Shown piece by piece: positions 22,571 through 34,300 of a stretch of DNA of 64,000 nucleotides. A model generated the notes under the pieces. That model was given only the letters and a program-made list of their open reading frames with translations, was not told the DNA's origin and searched no databases. Source of the stretch: Nemophila menziesii (Eukaryota; Streptophyta; Magnoliopsida; Boraginales; Hydrophyllaceae); contig JARWIR010000171.1 in assembly GCA_029959085.1 (NCBI GenBank), forward strand, positions 124,001 through 188,000, written 5' to 3'. Position 1 is the first letter of the stretch. The number at the start of each line of letters is the position of its first letter. Both the position numbers and the translations under genes were made by a program.

Positions 22571-23825
22571 ATGGCCACATATAGTCGTCACAACTTGATT
22601 CTTACTCAAATGAGTCTGGCCGAAGAGGCGGAAATCGGGGTCATTGATCTTGATACAAGAGTTAGAAGCGTGTTTCACCAGGATAGGGGCAGGTTTTTAA
22701 TGGTCCGTATTCTATCGGATCAACTAATTGAGTTGAAGGACTTTGAAGATTGGGTAAGAAACAAATGGCATGTTGTAGGACATGTTGATTTTTCAGAAGT
22801 AAGCGAAAACTATTTCAAACTAGAAATTGATATCAGAGGTGAAAGGGACCGGTTATGGGGTCTACGGCCTGGGAATTTATTTGGTTTCCACGCTGTAATC
22901 AGCAAGGGAGAAGATCCTTGCAAATTTGCAATGGTACCTATTATAAATCAAACTTCACCTCAGCGTGGGTCCAGGTTACCGGACTAGCCAAGATACAAAA
23001 TACTCTAAATACTATTAAGCATCTTTCCAAATGCTTTCATGACCTTCAAGAAATAGATTTCCCAGAAAATGATTCTGCTGTTGTGACCATTCTTCGATTT
23101 CGTGTGAGCTTTCCAATTGTAAAACCTGTACCTGCAGGAGCTTTTGTTAGACAAGAAGACGGGGTGGAGTGGGCCCCTTTAAATACGAGAATTTAGGAGT
23201 TTTTTGTTATGCATGTGGTAACATAGGGCACGCGACAATTGATTGCCCCCCACCACATCGTTTGGAAGCGATGTCAGAGGCGAGGAAGAGGTTTGTAACC
23301 TGGAGTAGGGATGATTAGTTACTAAGAACACTAGATCAACCACTTTATGGAATAAGAAAACGCGTTGGAGATGAGTTTAGCACTCGTATTGAGTCCTTTC
23401 GGTGGGATAGACAATATGTGCGTCAACCTACAACTGTACTAGAGGGGAGATTACGCGAGATCAGGACAAAAAGGCGTAACGATATGGCTGGAGTGAGGAT
23501 GGCTAGATTGGATACAGGTGAAATACCATTCAATATTGATAGTCTACTAAATGATAGTTCAGATTCTGATTTAGCGAGCATAGCAAGAAATGTTGAATTT
23601 ACACCAAGAACTCAAAAACGTAGAGAGGATTATCTGAAGTGGAAAGCTGAAAAGGATCTTCAACAACGTGACCCTAATGCTTTTACTGTTGAAGCTAACC
23701 GTAGATTGTGTAGTATTGTGGATGCGGAGGCTAATATGGAGTTGAATCTGGACGCAGCAGCCGAAGTTAATGACAAAGCGTTGGAAGACGTTGATACGGA
23801 GAAGGTTGATGATGAAGCGGTTTGA
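22571..23825 (+). pseudogene. Second DUF4283/CCHC paralogue, frameshifted
   Basis: Starts MATYSRHNLILTQMSLAEEA and follows the 18139-19521 protein throughout: LWGLRPGNLFGFHAVI, WVQVTGLAKIQNTL, then CYACGNIGHATIDC as zinc knuckle. One frameshift near 22940, another near 23180 and an in-frame TAG near 23320 break it. The C-terminal part (23418-23825) is open, with an acidic end. It is divergent from the first paralogue, with array 2 between their 5' ends. Confidence 0.72.
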
Positions 23826-24627
23826 AGATTTATATTTATGTGGGTTGATTTTATTAAAATTTAAAACTGTTATGTTATTTGTCCGTTTGTAGTTTTTTTT
23901 TGGCTTATTTGACTCTATTTGTTTGGCATATTTGACTCTATGTCGTTTTATTGGGGTGTTTTTGGTAACATTCAGAACTTCTAAGTTAAGAGTATTAGTT
24001 CTTTAAGACTATTGATTGAATTTCATGTTTCTTTGAACTCTATTTTATTAGTATTAATCTATCTCATTTCAAATTAAGAGTAATGACATTTTTTTTATTT
24101 ATTTCAAATTACGAGTATTATAAGAAAGAATGTTATTTCAAAGGTATTAAAAAAATGATTCAAAAAAAATAGTAGTTTAGTGGTAATTTAATATATACCT
24201 GTTATTCAATGGTAGTTGTTTCAAATAATAACATTAATTAATTATTAATATAAGTCTATTATTAATAAATATATAAATGTTAAATATTTTTATGTTGAGT
24301 TCGAATCATATTAATATCTCAAAATTTTGCACATGAAAAAGCTTTAAAAATAATTTTCATTCTTTTTTCAGCCTTTTAAAAAAACTCGTACATTTTAGAG
24401 TTCTCCTTTGAAAAATGTAATTTTTGGTCTGTTTTAGTGCACCCATACGGTAATGGCAGCAACATCGTCGCATATATTTTCGCATAGACGCATTTCTGGA
24501 AAATATGTTCAATTGCAAAAAAACTAGATTAGACTACAAAAAGCTTACAACGGGAAATTAACTGTTCGTACAAGTCTTAATCATAATGAACAAACCATCC
24601 AACACATACACATTACAATCTACTAAC
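23826..24627. other. AT-rich non-coding interval
   Basis: Low-complexity AT-rich DNA between convergent genes. No feature recognised. Confidence 0.5.
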
Positions 24628-25378
24628 CTACTTCCTGTTGAAATAGGAAAGAACCACGAAAATCAAAGCTAAGCATTGAAGAATTATACAAATGGCTAAC
24701 ATTATAGAATTACAATCACTATTGAATACGGATGTTGGTTTGGTATTTGGATTTTCCTTGATAACATTCAAACTGTTTGTGCATGAATCCTCAAGTCCGT
24801 CTTGACCATCTATCTCCCACGACAAATCTCTACCATTCCCCCATTTACAGGTTACAGGCATCGCCCATGTGGTAACGTTGGGACAACGACAGTGGAATTG
24901 AAGCCGCCCGTGTCCTACAAACGGATCAGTCTCCACAATAGAGAGTTTGCATTCACAACCACAAATGCGACACTCCATGTTCTCGTACCTGAATTAGAAA
25001 TATGGTCTGATTTAGAATAGTTAATTATTACATTATTTGATACAAAATCGTGTACCTGCAATCTAAAGACCCGTTCTGCATTTTACCATCCGAAGTTGGA
25101 GCCATACGAACTGGTAAACCATTGCGTCGCCAGTACACCTCGGTTGGCAAACACCACCAAACAAAACAACCATTCGTGCAGGGACATTCGTAGTGTAGTT
25201 TCCCTTTATTGTGCCTTATATCACTTTTAGTAATCACAACGTCAAACAAACGGGAACACTTTGTGCAACGATCATTTCTGTACCGACAGTCAACTAGGTC
25301 TGACACCGGTCTTTGTCTCTGAACAGAAGACCTGCGCAATGAAAACACAACTATACAATAAATCATAGTTTTTTTCAA
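24628..25378 (-). CDS. Second double zinc-finger protein with membrane segment (two exons)
   Basis: Exon one (to 25056) carries CTKCSRLFDVV...ECPCTNGCFVWWC. Exon two (from 24988) carries CRICGCECKLS...HCRCPNVTTW, where the final Cys of the pattern is replaced by Ala. A GT-AG intron at 24989-25055 joins them in frame as LDCRYENMEC. The paralogue at 14116 has the matching VDVRYENVNC uninterrupted, which supports the splice. The C-terminus ends in a hydrophobic segment (IMLAICIILQCLALIFVVL) and FNRK. The 5' exon is not located: an acceptor-like TTGCGCAG precedes SSVQRQRPV. The gene lies 1 kb from the 3' end of the transposase in the same orientation. Role unknown. Confidence 0.6.
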
Positions 25379-26294
25379 AAATACCTACAGGGTTTAAAAC
25401 ACTAAACTATTCACTATCTGCAAAACCACAACGTAGGGGCTAATGATTAAATTTCATCAACACTAAGGCTCATACTTTACTCAACCTAAGAAGTCAAATA
25501 ATCCAAAAAACTGTTTACGGACATATTTGGGGATAATTCAACGTCTCCTATACAAATTAAATGGTTTATTGGAACAAAATAAGCGATTTCAAACTCAAAT
25601 CTATACTTCGTTCCAAAATGCTTATTATTCACAAATTGAAATCAAAAGATATACACTATTATATTATAGCAAATTACCAAAAAAATCTAGGGCTTACAAC
25701 CCGAAATTAATCACTCTAAAAAACCAAGACTTTCGAAAGATATTGAACAAGATAATCGAATACAACGAACAAGCTACATAACCTTGACGAACTGAAAGAC
25801 ATTGGACGTGGGTTCTTCTGTTGTTGTGTGATTATCGTACTACAATAGTGGATGGTCAACGGCCGACGGTGTTCGTGTTCAACGGAGCGTTGTCGCGACT
25901 ACGGGAATGGTGAGTCCTAATCCCACTTCCTCCGGTGATTCCCGCTTGGTAGGTATGCTCGTCTTTGACCGGGTAGTGATATAGGAGAGAAGATGAAAGT
26001 GGCTTTGGGTGGAAGGGGTGAGGCTGATAGTGAGGTTTCCGACGGGTGCTAGGTTAGGGTGCGTTTAATTTGGGGAAAAATGGATTTGTTTTATTTATTT
26101 ATTTTACAATACACTTATTTACTTAAAATTATAATACTTCCAACAAAAATTACCTTAATGAATTACAATTACAATATAGATTTAATACACATTTTTTAGA
26201 TAATGACATGATAAATAATAATGGGCTTTTGTTTGAATTTTCCTAGAACATTTCAAAAAAAAAATATTCAAACCCGATTGTTTATCAACTAATA
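25379..26294. other. Non-coding interval upstream of the 24628 gene
   Basis: An open frame at 25527-25781 has no recognisable domain and is probably chance. A higher-GC stretch at 25800-26050 may hold the leader exon of the zinc-finger gene on the - strand, comparable in position to 15000-15290. Confidence 0.35.
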
Positions 26295-28449
26295 CTAGGC
26301 CCGAAAGTTCCTCGCCTGATGACCAATTGCCCTGCGGTAAAACAAATCAAAATCATGATCTAATAAATCGCGAATTAATAATGCAAACAGAAATTGACAA
26401 TGTAGAGTAACTATTAGACTTACTTGCATCTACTACAACGGTTAGGACTCCGACCTATTTTCACCCTGGCACGATTTCCAACAGGGTCGCCAACACCTAC
26501 CTCTAGATCTTCGGAATCGCTATCCGTGTCTTGGGTACCACCAAACATAGCGTCCTTCGCGCGAGATACACACTCGTTCAATCTATTAATCACAAACCTA
26601 TACCCTTCATCAGATTGTCTAGCGATACTAGTCAACTCACTGAATATTGAACTAAGGAACCGTAGTCTAGTAGTATCCTCGTCCGTTGTTACAATACGTG
26701 ATAAGTTCATATCACAATGGTCAACGCTGCTGGCGGCTGTCCACCTATAAAGGATTAATGATTCTTGAAACTCTGTGACTTGCTCCAGTTTTAACACATA
26801 AAAAATGTGACCGCAAGGAATTCCGTGTGACTGGAACTTCATGCAGTCACACTTAAAATCTATCGTTGGTAGTGGTCTGTATGATACTACACGGGAATAC
26901 GTTGGAGCGTACTGATCACAAACAACATACGATCGCACGCCGAATATATCTTGCATATTCGAATGAGACAACCATGCCTCCCTCGCCATCTGCTTACGAA
27001 CCTTGAAGAATAAAGCCCTTGTAAATATTACAGATGCCTGTCGCTCTAGCTCTAACAATTCTGTGGTTACAACGACACTTGTGTGGTTGGTCTTGGTCTC
27101 CTGATAAATCACCTTCGCCCTAACATTTTCCAACCCCCTGTCATAATCTTTGCAAAAGGCGAACAAAGACCTATCGTTACCGAGGTACCGGTTGAGTGTA
27201 GCATTTAGTCCCTCACAACGTTGCGTACTCCTCACGAACCCAAAAAAATGCCCCCTCAAATACGCCTCTTCCCACAAATATTTTCGACCATGTGTGAAAA
27301 TGATCCACGGTTTGGCTGCAATTCCTTGGTTGTTCACCATCTGGGTCCATTGCTCTTCAAAGTGTTCTTCCGTGCAATCTAGCCGCATTAAATGACCAAA
27401 TATATCGTTAAAACCCCTGATGTTTACGTTGGTGGCCGCATTCCTGCAAAGATGCCAACTACACAACCTATGCCGTGCTTGAGGGAACACAATTCCTATC
27501 GCAGCTTGCATCGCCTGGTCGCCGTCAGTGACCACTGAAACGTGGGGAACATTATTGGTTGCAGTCATCAGTTGTTCTAGTACCCATTTATAACTAACAA
27601 TTGTTTCGTTTTTCACCAGAGCTGCACCGAATATACACGTTTGCCTGTGGTTGTTAACACCGGCTAGGAGGATCAAAGGAAATCTATACGAGTTCGTCTT
27701 GTAAGTTGCATAAAAAATTAGTACGCTACCAAAAGCCGTCCACTCTTTCCTTGATCTTCCGTCGGTCCAGAACATCCTATCTAGACGGTTCTCCTGATCC
27801 AAGGTAAAATCGTAATAGAACGTCGCATCTTTTGATTGTTTATCTTGCATGTACTTCAATGCCGTGTTAGCATCTCCTTTGCTGATCTCAGCACATCGCA
27901 CCCGATCCAGGATGTTATACAAGTCTTTCTTAACGAACCCAACCGCCTTGTAACCACCGTCGGTGGTATTAAAAATATCCATAATCTGGCTAGTGCTGAC
28001 ACCCGAATCACGCAAGATTAGAGCTCTTTCAAGATGTATTGGATCTACTTTCCTGTGAGACCTTAAATACGGAACACAAAACTCTGGAACAAGTGGATGA
28101 TTATGGACAACCTCTACTCTTGAGACAGTTAACAATTAATATCCTCGTTATATATAATCCTCATACCCGCCTGACATTCACACCTAGTGACAGCCCTATT
28201 TTCATATACTCTGTCTTCCATGTTGATGTATTTATCTACGCGTGTACCTTCATTTGAACATGAGAACCGTCTATACATTATCAATTCGCCTATCTTCTTC
28301 GTACTGTTCCTTCTTATGCTAAACCCATTCATCCTAGCGTAGAAGTTATAGAAACTATACGCTTCCTTATCAGTAGTGAATCTCAAACTCAATAACTCAT
28401 CCTTCGTAATATGATGCAATGAGTCGATTAAATCGGCAAAACCATTCAT
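26295..28449 (-). pseudogene. MULE transposase, FAR1/MuDR type, inactivated
   Basis: The exon at 28449 begins MNGFADLIDSLHHITKDELL and contains a FAR1-like DNA-binding domain (AYSFYNFYARMNGFSIRR...CECQAGMRIIYNED). A 1-nt frameshift near 28130 separates it from the main frame, which starts before VSRVEVVHNHPL. That frame holds the MULE DDE domain: Y142 of LIFYATYKTN stands where the first Asp should be, Asp is present in VVTDGDQAM and Glu in RCEGLNATL. A SWIM finger follows, CDC...PCGH (residues 429-443). An intron at 26332-26423 splits the terminal knuckle CSRC|KAIGHQARNF, whose last Cys is Phe. DDE transposases of this class excise and reinsert Mutator-like elements. The lost Asp and the frameshift make this copy inactive. 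Confidence 0.85.
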
Positions 28450-30484
28450 TTTACCTATATTCCAAAAACAATATATTACTTGTTTAATATTTCTTCTAAT
28501 GCTATTTATCTATATTTCCCATGATAATAACATTCTATTAAATATCTTCTATCTTAAAGATATAATTTTGTATGCTACTCGTAATTTTTTTTTTCAATGA
28601 TAAATACAAAAATATTTTTTAAGTTAGTTCATTAAAATATATCTATTTTATTTTCGAAAGTTACATAAAATAAAATAAAAACCATACAGTTAATTTACTC
28701 ATATACTTTTAATACTAATACAAATTATATTTTATACAAATTAAAAATAATATTTATAATACGTTTTAAATTTTTTTAATACGATTAAATTTATTCATTA
28801 TTAAATTAAAAAATTAGTAAAATTATTTCATAATTTTTATTCCAAAATAACAACAATTAGTTTTTTAAAATATTAAATTTACTTGAAGTAGTAGTAATTT
28901 GTTTTCGATATTTAAAGTAATTTTTCTTTTCCTTTCATAATATGCTCAAATATATTTACTTTTTAACTATAATTATTTATGTTAGTAATACGCGTTATTA
29001 AAATTACTATTCTTATAATAATCTAATATTTCCCTTTTTTATTCTATTTATTAGAATTTCGTTAAAACCTTTTTAAAAAAATAATACATAACCTTTTAAT
29101 AATTTATACATTAGAAAATTCAATCTATTTTTTTTTCCGTTAATATCATCTAAATAAGGATATCAAATTTCTTTGAAAATATAATTTCATTTACAATAAT
29201 CATTAGGTTAAAAAATATTAATCTTTTAGTTAAAAATACTTCCATTATCTACTAAATATTTTCCTAACACATTATTCTCCAAAATACATTAGAAAATTCA
29301 ATCTATTTTTTTCCCTCGTAAATATCATCTAAATAAGGATATCAAATTTCTTTGAAAATATAATTTCATTTACAATAATCATTAGGTTAAAAAATATTAA
29401 TCTTTTAGTTAAAAATACTTCCATTATCTACTAAATATTTTCCTAACACATTATTCTCCAAAATACATTAGAAAATTCAGTCTATTTTTTTCCCTCGTAA
29501 ATATCATCTAAATAAGGATATCAAATTTCTTTGAAAATATAATTTCATTTACGATAATCATTAAGTTAAAAAATATTAATCTTTTAGTTAAAAATACTTC
29601 CATTATCTACTAAATATTTTCCTAACACATTATTCTCCAAAATAATTATCCTAACAATTTCGTAAATCTTCAAAAAACATAATATAATCCCAATAAAATT
29701 ATTTCTATACATACAATCTATTAATTTCCTACAACAAATCTCGATTCTTTATATATACATTATATCTATCATTACTATAATTCCTACAAATAAAAATCAT
29801 TACTATTAATATATCATTACCTTGCTTATATTTTATAAAATAAAATACGAAAATAAGTAAAATGTAAATAAATACTCAAGAATTGATAAGAAGACATACC
29901 TTGATAGATTGCTACTCCTTGAACATATATATACATTAGAAAATGATGTAATTATTTGTAATGAAATATTTATATCTAGGAAATATTTATAAATTAGAAG
30001 AAATTAGAAGACATACCTTGGAATATTTGCATATGTTTCAAACTAATATATATAGCCAAATTCTAGAAATGGTTGTTGAAATTAGAATTAATTTTCATTA
30101 ATGTTGTTATTTAATCTCAACCACTACAAATTTTAATATTTTTCCAGCTAAAATGATAATTAAAAAATTAAATTTCGCAAAGACACGTTTTTTATATTGC
30201 AATTAGAAAATTTAAATTAGGTTTAAAACAAAGTATACATTTGCAAATTAATTTTTTCATTAATTTAATTACAAATTTACATTTACATATACTAATTTCC
30301 ATTTACATATACTAATTTCCATTGATAAACGAAATGATCACCTACTTAAAATTAATTATTAAATTATTTATCAGCCTTCAAATATTATTTAGTAATAAAA
30401 AAAATAATGCACTAATTAAAACAGTTTAATTAAAATAAATAGCTAATTATTTAATACATAATCTATTTAATTATTATTATTACT
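28450..30484. other. AT-rich non-coding region upstream of the transposase
   Basis: About 2 kb of extremely AT-rich DNA without a credible gene. It holds the triplicated repeat at 29108-29643 and a short 21-bp direct duplication near 30275-30320. It may include the transposon's promoter and subterminal region. Confidence 0.6.
29108..29643 (+). repeat. Three tandem copies of a 179-bp AT-rich repeat
   Basis: Copies start at 29108, 29286 and 29465 with ACATTAGAAAATTC and end near TTATTCTCCAAAAT. They differ at only a few positions. Confidence 0.93.
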
Positions 30485-30780
30485 CTACGAGAATAAGCCT
30501 ATAAGGGACTTAAAGTGCAATTAATTCGGTTAGGTGGCCACGTGGCAACACACCATTGAATGCGCATGCCACTTTTCGCCTTCTGATTGGTCCGCCGCCC
30601 ACTTTATGAGAATATGCCTTGCAGGGGTAGTTGAGTAAATGCATTAAATGGGGTGGTTGGTAATAAATGAAACTTCGCCACGTGTCGAAATCTAAACGGT
30701 GGGCTGGTCATTATCTTCCACGTGTCGTCATCCTGTTGGTCAACGCGTCACATCCACTTTATGAGAATATGCCTATTACC
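30485..30780. promoter_or_regulatory. G-box-rich block with repeated GAGAATATGCC motif
   Basis: CCACTTTATGAGAATATGCC occurs near 30599 and 30752, with a variant GAGAATAAGCC at 30489. GCCACGTGGCA occurs near 30537 and CCACGTGTCG near 30676 and 30719. CACGTG is the plant G-box core. No gene clearly follows, so this could be a transposon end or an old promoter. The motifs are seen; the role is not. Confidence 0.4.
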
Positions 30781-31238
30781 GCATGGAAGATAAATCCTTA
30801 GAGTGGATGGAGATATTTATTACGGTAGTATGCTCAATGAATCATAGCAAACAAACATTGTAGAAGGGATCTGAGGTACAGCAGTTTGAATAGAAAGGTG
30901 AAGAAAAAGCTGAAAAGCTGGTAACGTGTATTGATGGAAAACCGTGTCAATGAATACTTTTGTCATTTGCTTTTTCCAAGAAAAGGTTTATGGAGGAGAC
31001 TCGGATGAATACTCATTTTTTTCGAAAATGGAGGAGACTCGGATGAAGAAAGTGTAATGTTAATAAAGTATGATTAGTTCTTGTGCTATGCTAAATAACG
31101 AAAAATTATCTTATTAAGAAAAATACTCCTGTTATTCCAAACACGCAATCCTCATGTTATCCAAACATTTGCATTATCTGGAAATTACTTGGGGTAGATG
31201 ATAATTTCTTTAATTTCGCAGCAGCTATAACTATAGGA
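30781..31238. other. Interval without recognised gene
   Basis: Contains a short direct repeat, GGAGGAGACTCGGATGA, near 30991 and 31029. Nothing else is seen. Confidence 0.4.
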
Positions 31239-31482
31239 GTGACCTACTCTGATAGCACATGGAGGCTACGAAAGATCAACAATGCATGGACGCATGAAGT
31301 AAGTTTGCAAACTCAATATGCTGAGCTGTCCCACGTGATGAAGGATTCTTTGTCTTCTACTATTGGGGTACAAAAATGGCTTACAAGCCATCTCACATCC
31401 AAAATACAATTTGATGGAGTTGAGTGGCCCTTGGTATTTGATTCAGCCGTGTGGTTGATATGGAGCACTAGCAGGCGCAACT
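31239..31482 (+). pseudogene. Degenerate LINE/RNase H remnant, left part
   Basis: An open frame with WLTSHLTSKIQFDGVEWPLV then AVWLIWSTSRRN, the W-x2-W...RN pattern between the zf-RVT and RNase H domains of plant LINEs. It is cut by the antisense LINE at 31483-36630, with a 13-bp duplication. The right part continues at 36644-36887. Confidence 0.5.
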
Positions 31483-31602
31483 TTTGCTTTTTTTTCAAAG
31501 CAAATATATAGATAAAGATAAAAGGTTATAAAGTTATTCTATCTTTATAGGGTCTTTGTCAACACTAAAGATAAATGCTAACTGAGAGGAGATGGCAACA
31601 TC

Positions 31603-32115
31603 CTAAATGTCAAACAAATTGCTTAGAAACTCTTGTTTGACAACCCAATCAGCAGCAGCATTTCTACTCCTATGAATAAGAGTAAAAGAAGGTTGCGATC
31701 GTTCCGCCAAAAAATAAATATTACAAATAATGTTTTTAATTGAATGACTCGGGATAAAGTTTCTTGAAAAAAAGGGTTTCATGATCTTCGCCGCGTCATT
31801 TTCTATAATCACGTTTCCAAAAGGATAGTCTAAAGCCAACTCGGTTGCTTTAAGGATCCAAGTGGCCTCTACTTCTAGTACTGACTCTGTCTCGATTTTC
31901 CAACTTTTACCTGTTATAAGTTCACCATTAGAGTCTCTAACTAAACATGCAATAGCCGATCCTTTATCCGAGAAAACAGCATCACAGTTTATTTTAAATT
32001 TATTAGGTGGTGGTTTCTTCCATTTATCTTTAAATTTGTTATTAGTATTGGTATTATTACTAATAATTTGGTTTGTGATTTGGTTGGTGTTATGAAGCCC
32101 ATTAATCTTATTCAT
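31603..32115 (-). pseudogene. LINE ORF2 C-terminal RNase H-like domain
   Basis: 170 open codons. FKINCDAVFSDKGSAIACL gives the first catalytic Asp, LEVEATWILKATELAL the Glu and VIIENDAAKIM the next Asp, and it ends RSRNAAADWVVKQEFL, all in the usual order of the plant LINE RNase H domain (RVT_3). This domain degrades the RNA strand of the hybrid. The frame is intact, but the upstream ORF2 is not. Confidence 0.75.
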
Positions 32116-32194
32116 GAAATTAGTATCATTAGGGTTTGATATTCTATAATATTCTTTCCATGCTTCTATAGTTATTTTAATAGTGATTAGAGGG

Positions 32195-32739
32195 TCATAT
32201 TTTTTTACTGTTATAGATAAACTTGTTTCTATCTTTCCAAATTTGCCAAGTAATTGTGCAAATAACTTCTAAAATTCTATAAGTAGAGGTTATTTGTTGT
32301 ATATAATTTAAAAGCCGTTGATCTATTCTATTTGTGCTATCATTATCAGTTTTGATATTCAGTGGACTAGTAAACCATACATTTTTGGCCCAAGGGCATC
32401 TAAACAGCATATGTTCAACTGTTTTTATATTATTGTTACATAGTTTGCATATGTTTGTAACACTACATTTTTGTTAAAAAGATTTTCTTCAGTGGGTAGT
32501 AGGTTTCTTATTGCTCTCCACATGAAACTAATTTTGGTTGAAGTTTCCATTTTCCAAATTAGGCCCCAAAGCTCTTTACCTCTAGTGATAGAGATTGTTG
32601 GTATATTTTGATTTTTAATAATATCTTTTTGGATTTCCTCATTTTTAAGTAAATGATATGCTTCTTTAACTGTATAATTCCCATTTTTGCAAAAGTCAAT
32701 ACAAAAGAGATCCTCACAATTCATATTAGGTATAATCAT
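32195..32739 (-). pseudogene. LINE ORF2 zf-RVT region, two fragments
   Basis: Fragment 32739-32425 has NGNYTVKEAYHLL and GLIWKMETSTKISFMWRAI; fragment 32410-32195 has MLFRCPWAKNVWFTSPLNI and ITWQIWKDRNKFIY. This is the zinc-binding reverse transcriptase region between RT and RNase H. A frameshift separates the two fragments. Confidence 0.65.
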
Positions 32740-34300
32740 TCTTTCAATTTTATCACTAATTTCTCTATTATAAATTTTCCTTATAAGATTAATATTCCAA
32801 GTGTTATCCCTTGTTATGAGTTGATTAACTCTTGTTATAGAAAGGTCATTAGGTTTAATAATGTTGTTATTATTAATCCACCTATGTTCATGTAAATTAA
32901 TATTGGCACCATTTCCAATCTTCCACTTTATATTTTTCTCAAAGGTTGCTCTACCTATTAGGATGCTTCTCGAACCCTAGGAGGGAGAGCTTCCTAGTTT
33001 GGCTTCAAGGAGTTCACGCTTATGGAAATATTTTCCTTTTAATAGTTTATATAGTAAGGATTCTTTTTTATTAGCAATATTCCAAGCTTGTTTACCAAGT
33101 AATGCTTTGTTCATTAGGTGAAGGTCCCTAAAGACAAGGCCACCTTCAAAATTGGATATGGTTAAGAGATCCCATTTAGCCCAATGTATTCTTTTTTTTC
33201 CTTTGTCACCCCACCAAAATTGTGCAATGATAGAGTGTATTTGATTAATAATATTTTAGGAAAGATAAAATTAGACATCATATTGTTTGGTAGGCTTTGG
33301 ATGATGGCTTTAATGAGAACTATTTTTCCTCCCTCTGAAAGGAATAAGGTTTTCCAATTTTCCAATCTTTGTAGAACCCTATCAATTAGAAATTGAAGGT
33401 CTTTTGATTTTGATCTAATCCATTCTATTGGAATACCTAGGTAATTCCAAGGTTATTTGTTTTTTTTCATATTCAATCTAGCTGCCATTACATTTTGGAG
33501 AAATGTTGGTGTATTAGGGCTAAAAATGACCCCACACTTATTGAGATTTAGACAGAGGTCAGTTCCATTCTTATAAATGTTCATAATATCCATAAAGGAT
33601 TATATCTCAACATTATCAGCTTTAAGAAAAAATAGGCTGTCATCAGCAAAAAGGAGATGAGTGATTTCAGGACAGTTGTTTCCTATTTTGATACCTTGTA
33701 TTAATTCTTTTTCTCTTTTATCCCTAACCAGGTCATTTAGGGTTTGAGAGATTAGACAAAATATCAAGTGAAAGGTGGTCACCTTGTCTAATGTCTCTAG
33801 TAGGATTTTTAAGTTGGTGACTTTCACCATTAATAATAATAGAGTATGTTACAGAGGATATGCAAAGCATTAATTTCCTTATCCAATCTTTATTGAAGTC
33901 CAATTTAATCAAGAGATCTTGTAAAAAGTCCCATTGTATAAACTCATAGGCTTTTTGAATATCAGCTTTAATAACAACCATATATTTTTTGGTTGTTTTC
34001 CTTCTTTTGATATGTGTATAAGTTCATGAGCAATCATAGTATTTTCTTGAATTACTCTATTTGGCATAAAAGCACTTTGGTTTTCCCATACCAGTGAATA
34101 TATATAGGGTTGTAGTCTATTGACCAAAATTCTAGCTATGATTTTATAAATAAAATTAGAGCAGCTGATAGGTCTATAGTGTTTTATATTAGTAGGTTTA
34201 CTAATTTTTGGTATGAGGGTGATTGTAGTTTGATTAATATCAGCTAAATCCCCTTTATTGTTCCAGAAGTTATTAATAACTCTCATAAGATCAAGTTTAG
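32740..34300 (-). pseudogene. LINE ORF2 reverse transcriptase domain, frameshifted
   Basis: Reading leftward: TLIPKISKPTNIKHYRPISC, then IKADIQKAYEFIQWDFL with a catalytic Asp, a RQGDHLS variant of the RQGDPLS motif, and THLLFADDSLFFLKAD holding the FADD catalytic pair. The fragment at 33365-33162 has GGKIVLIKAIIQSLPNNMMS, from the thumb region. These blocks fall in different frames. This enzyme would prime reverse transcription at the nicked target. Confidence 0.75.

Noticed and set aside
25527..25781. 84-codon + strand ORF as a gene
   Set aside because: Lys/Tyr/Asn-rich from AT-rich sequence, no domain, no relative in the window.
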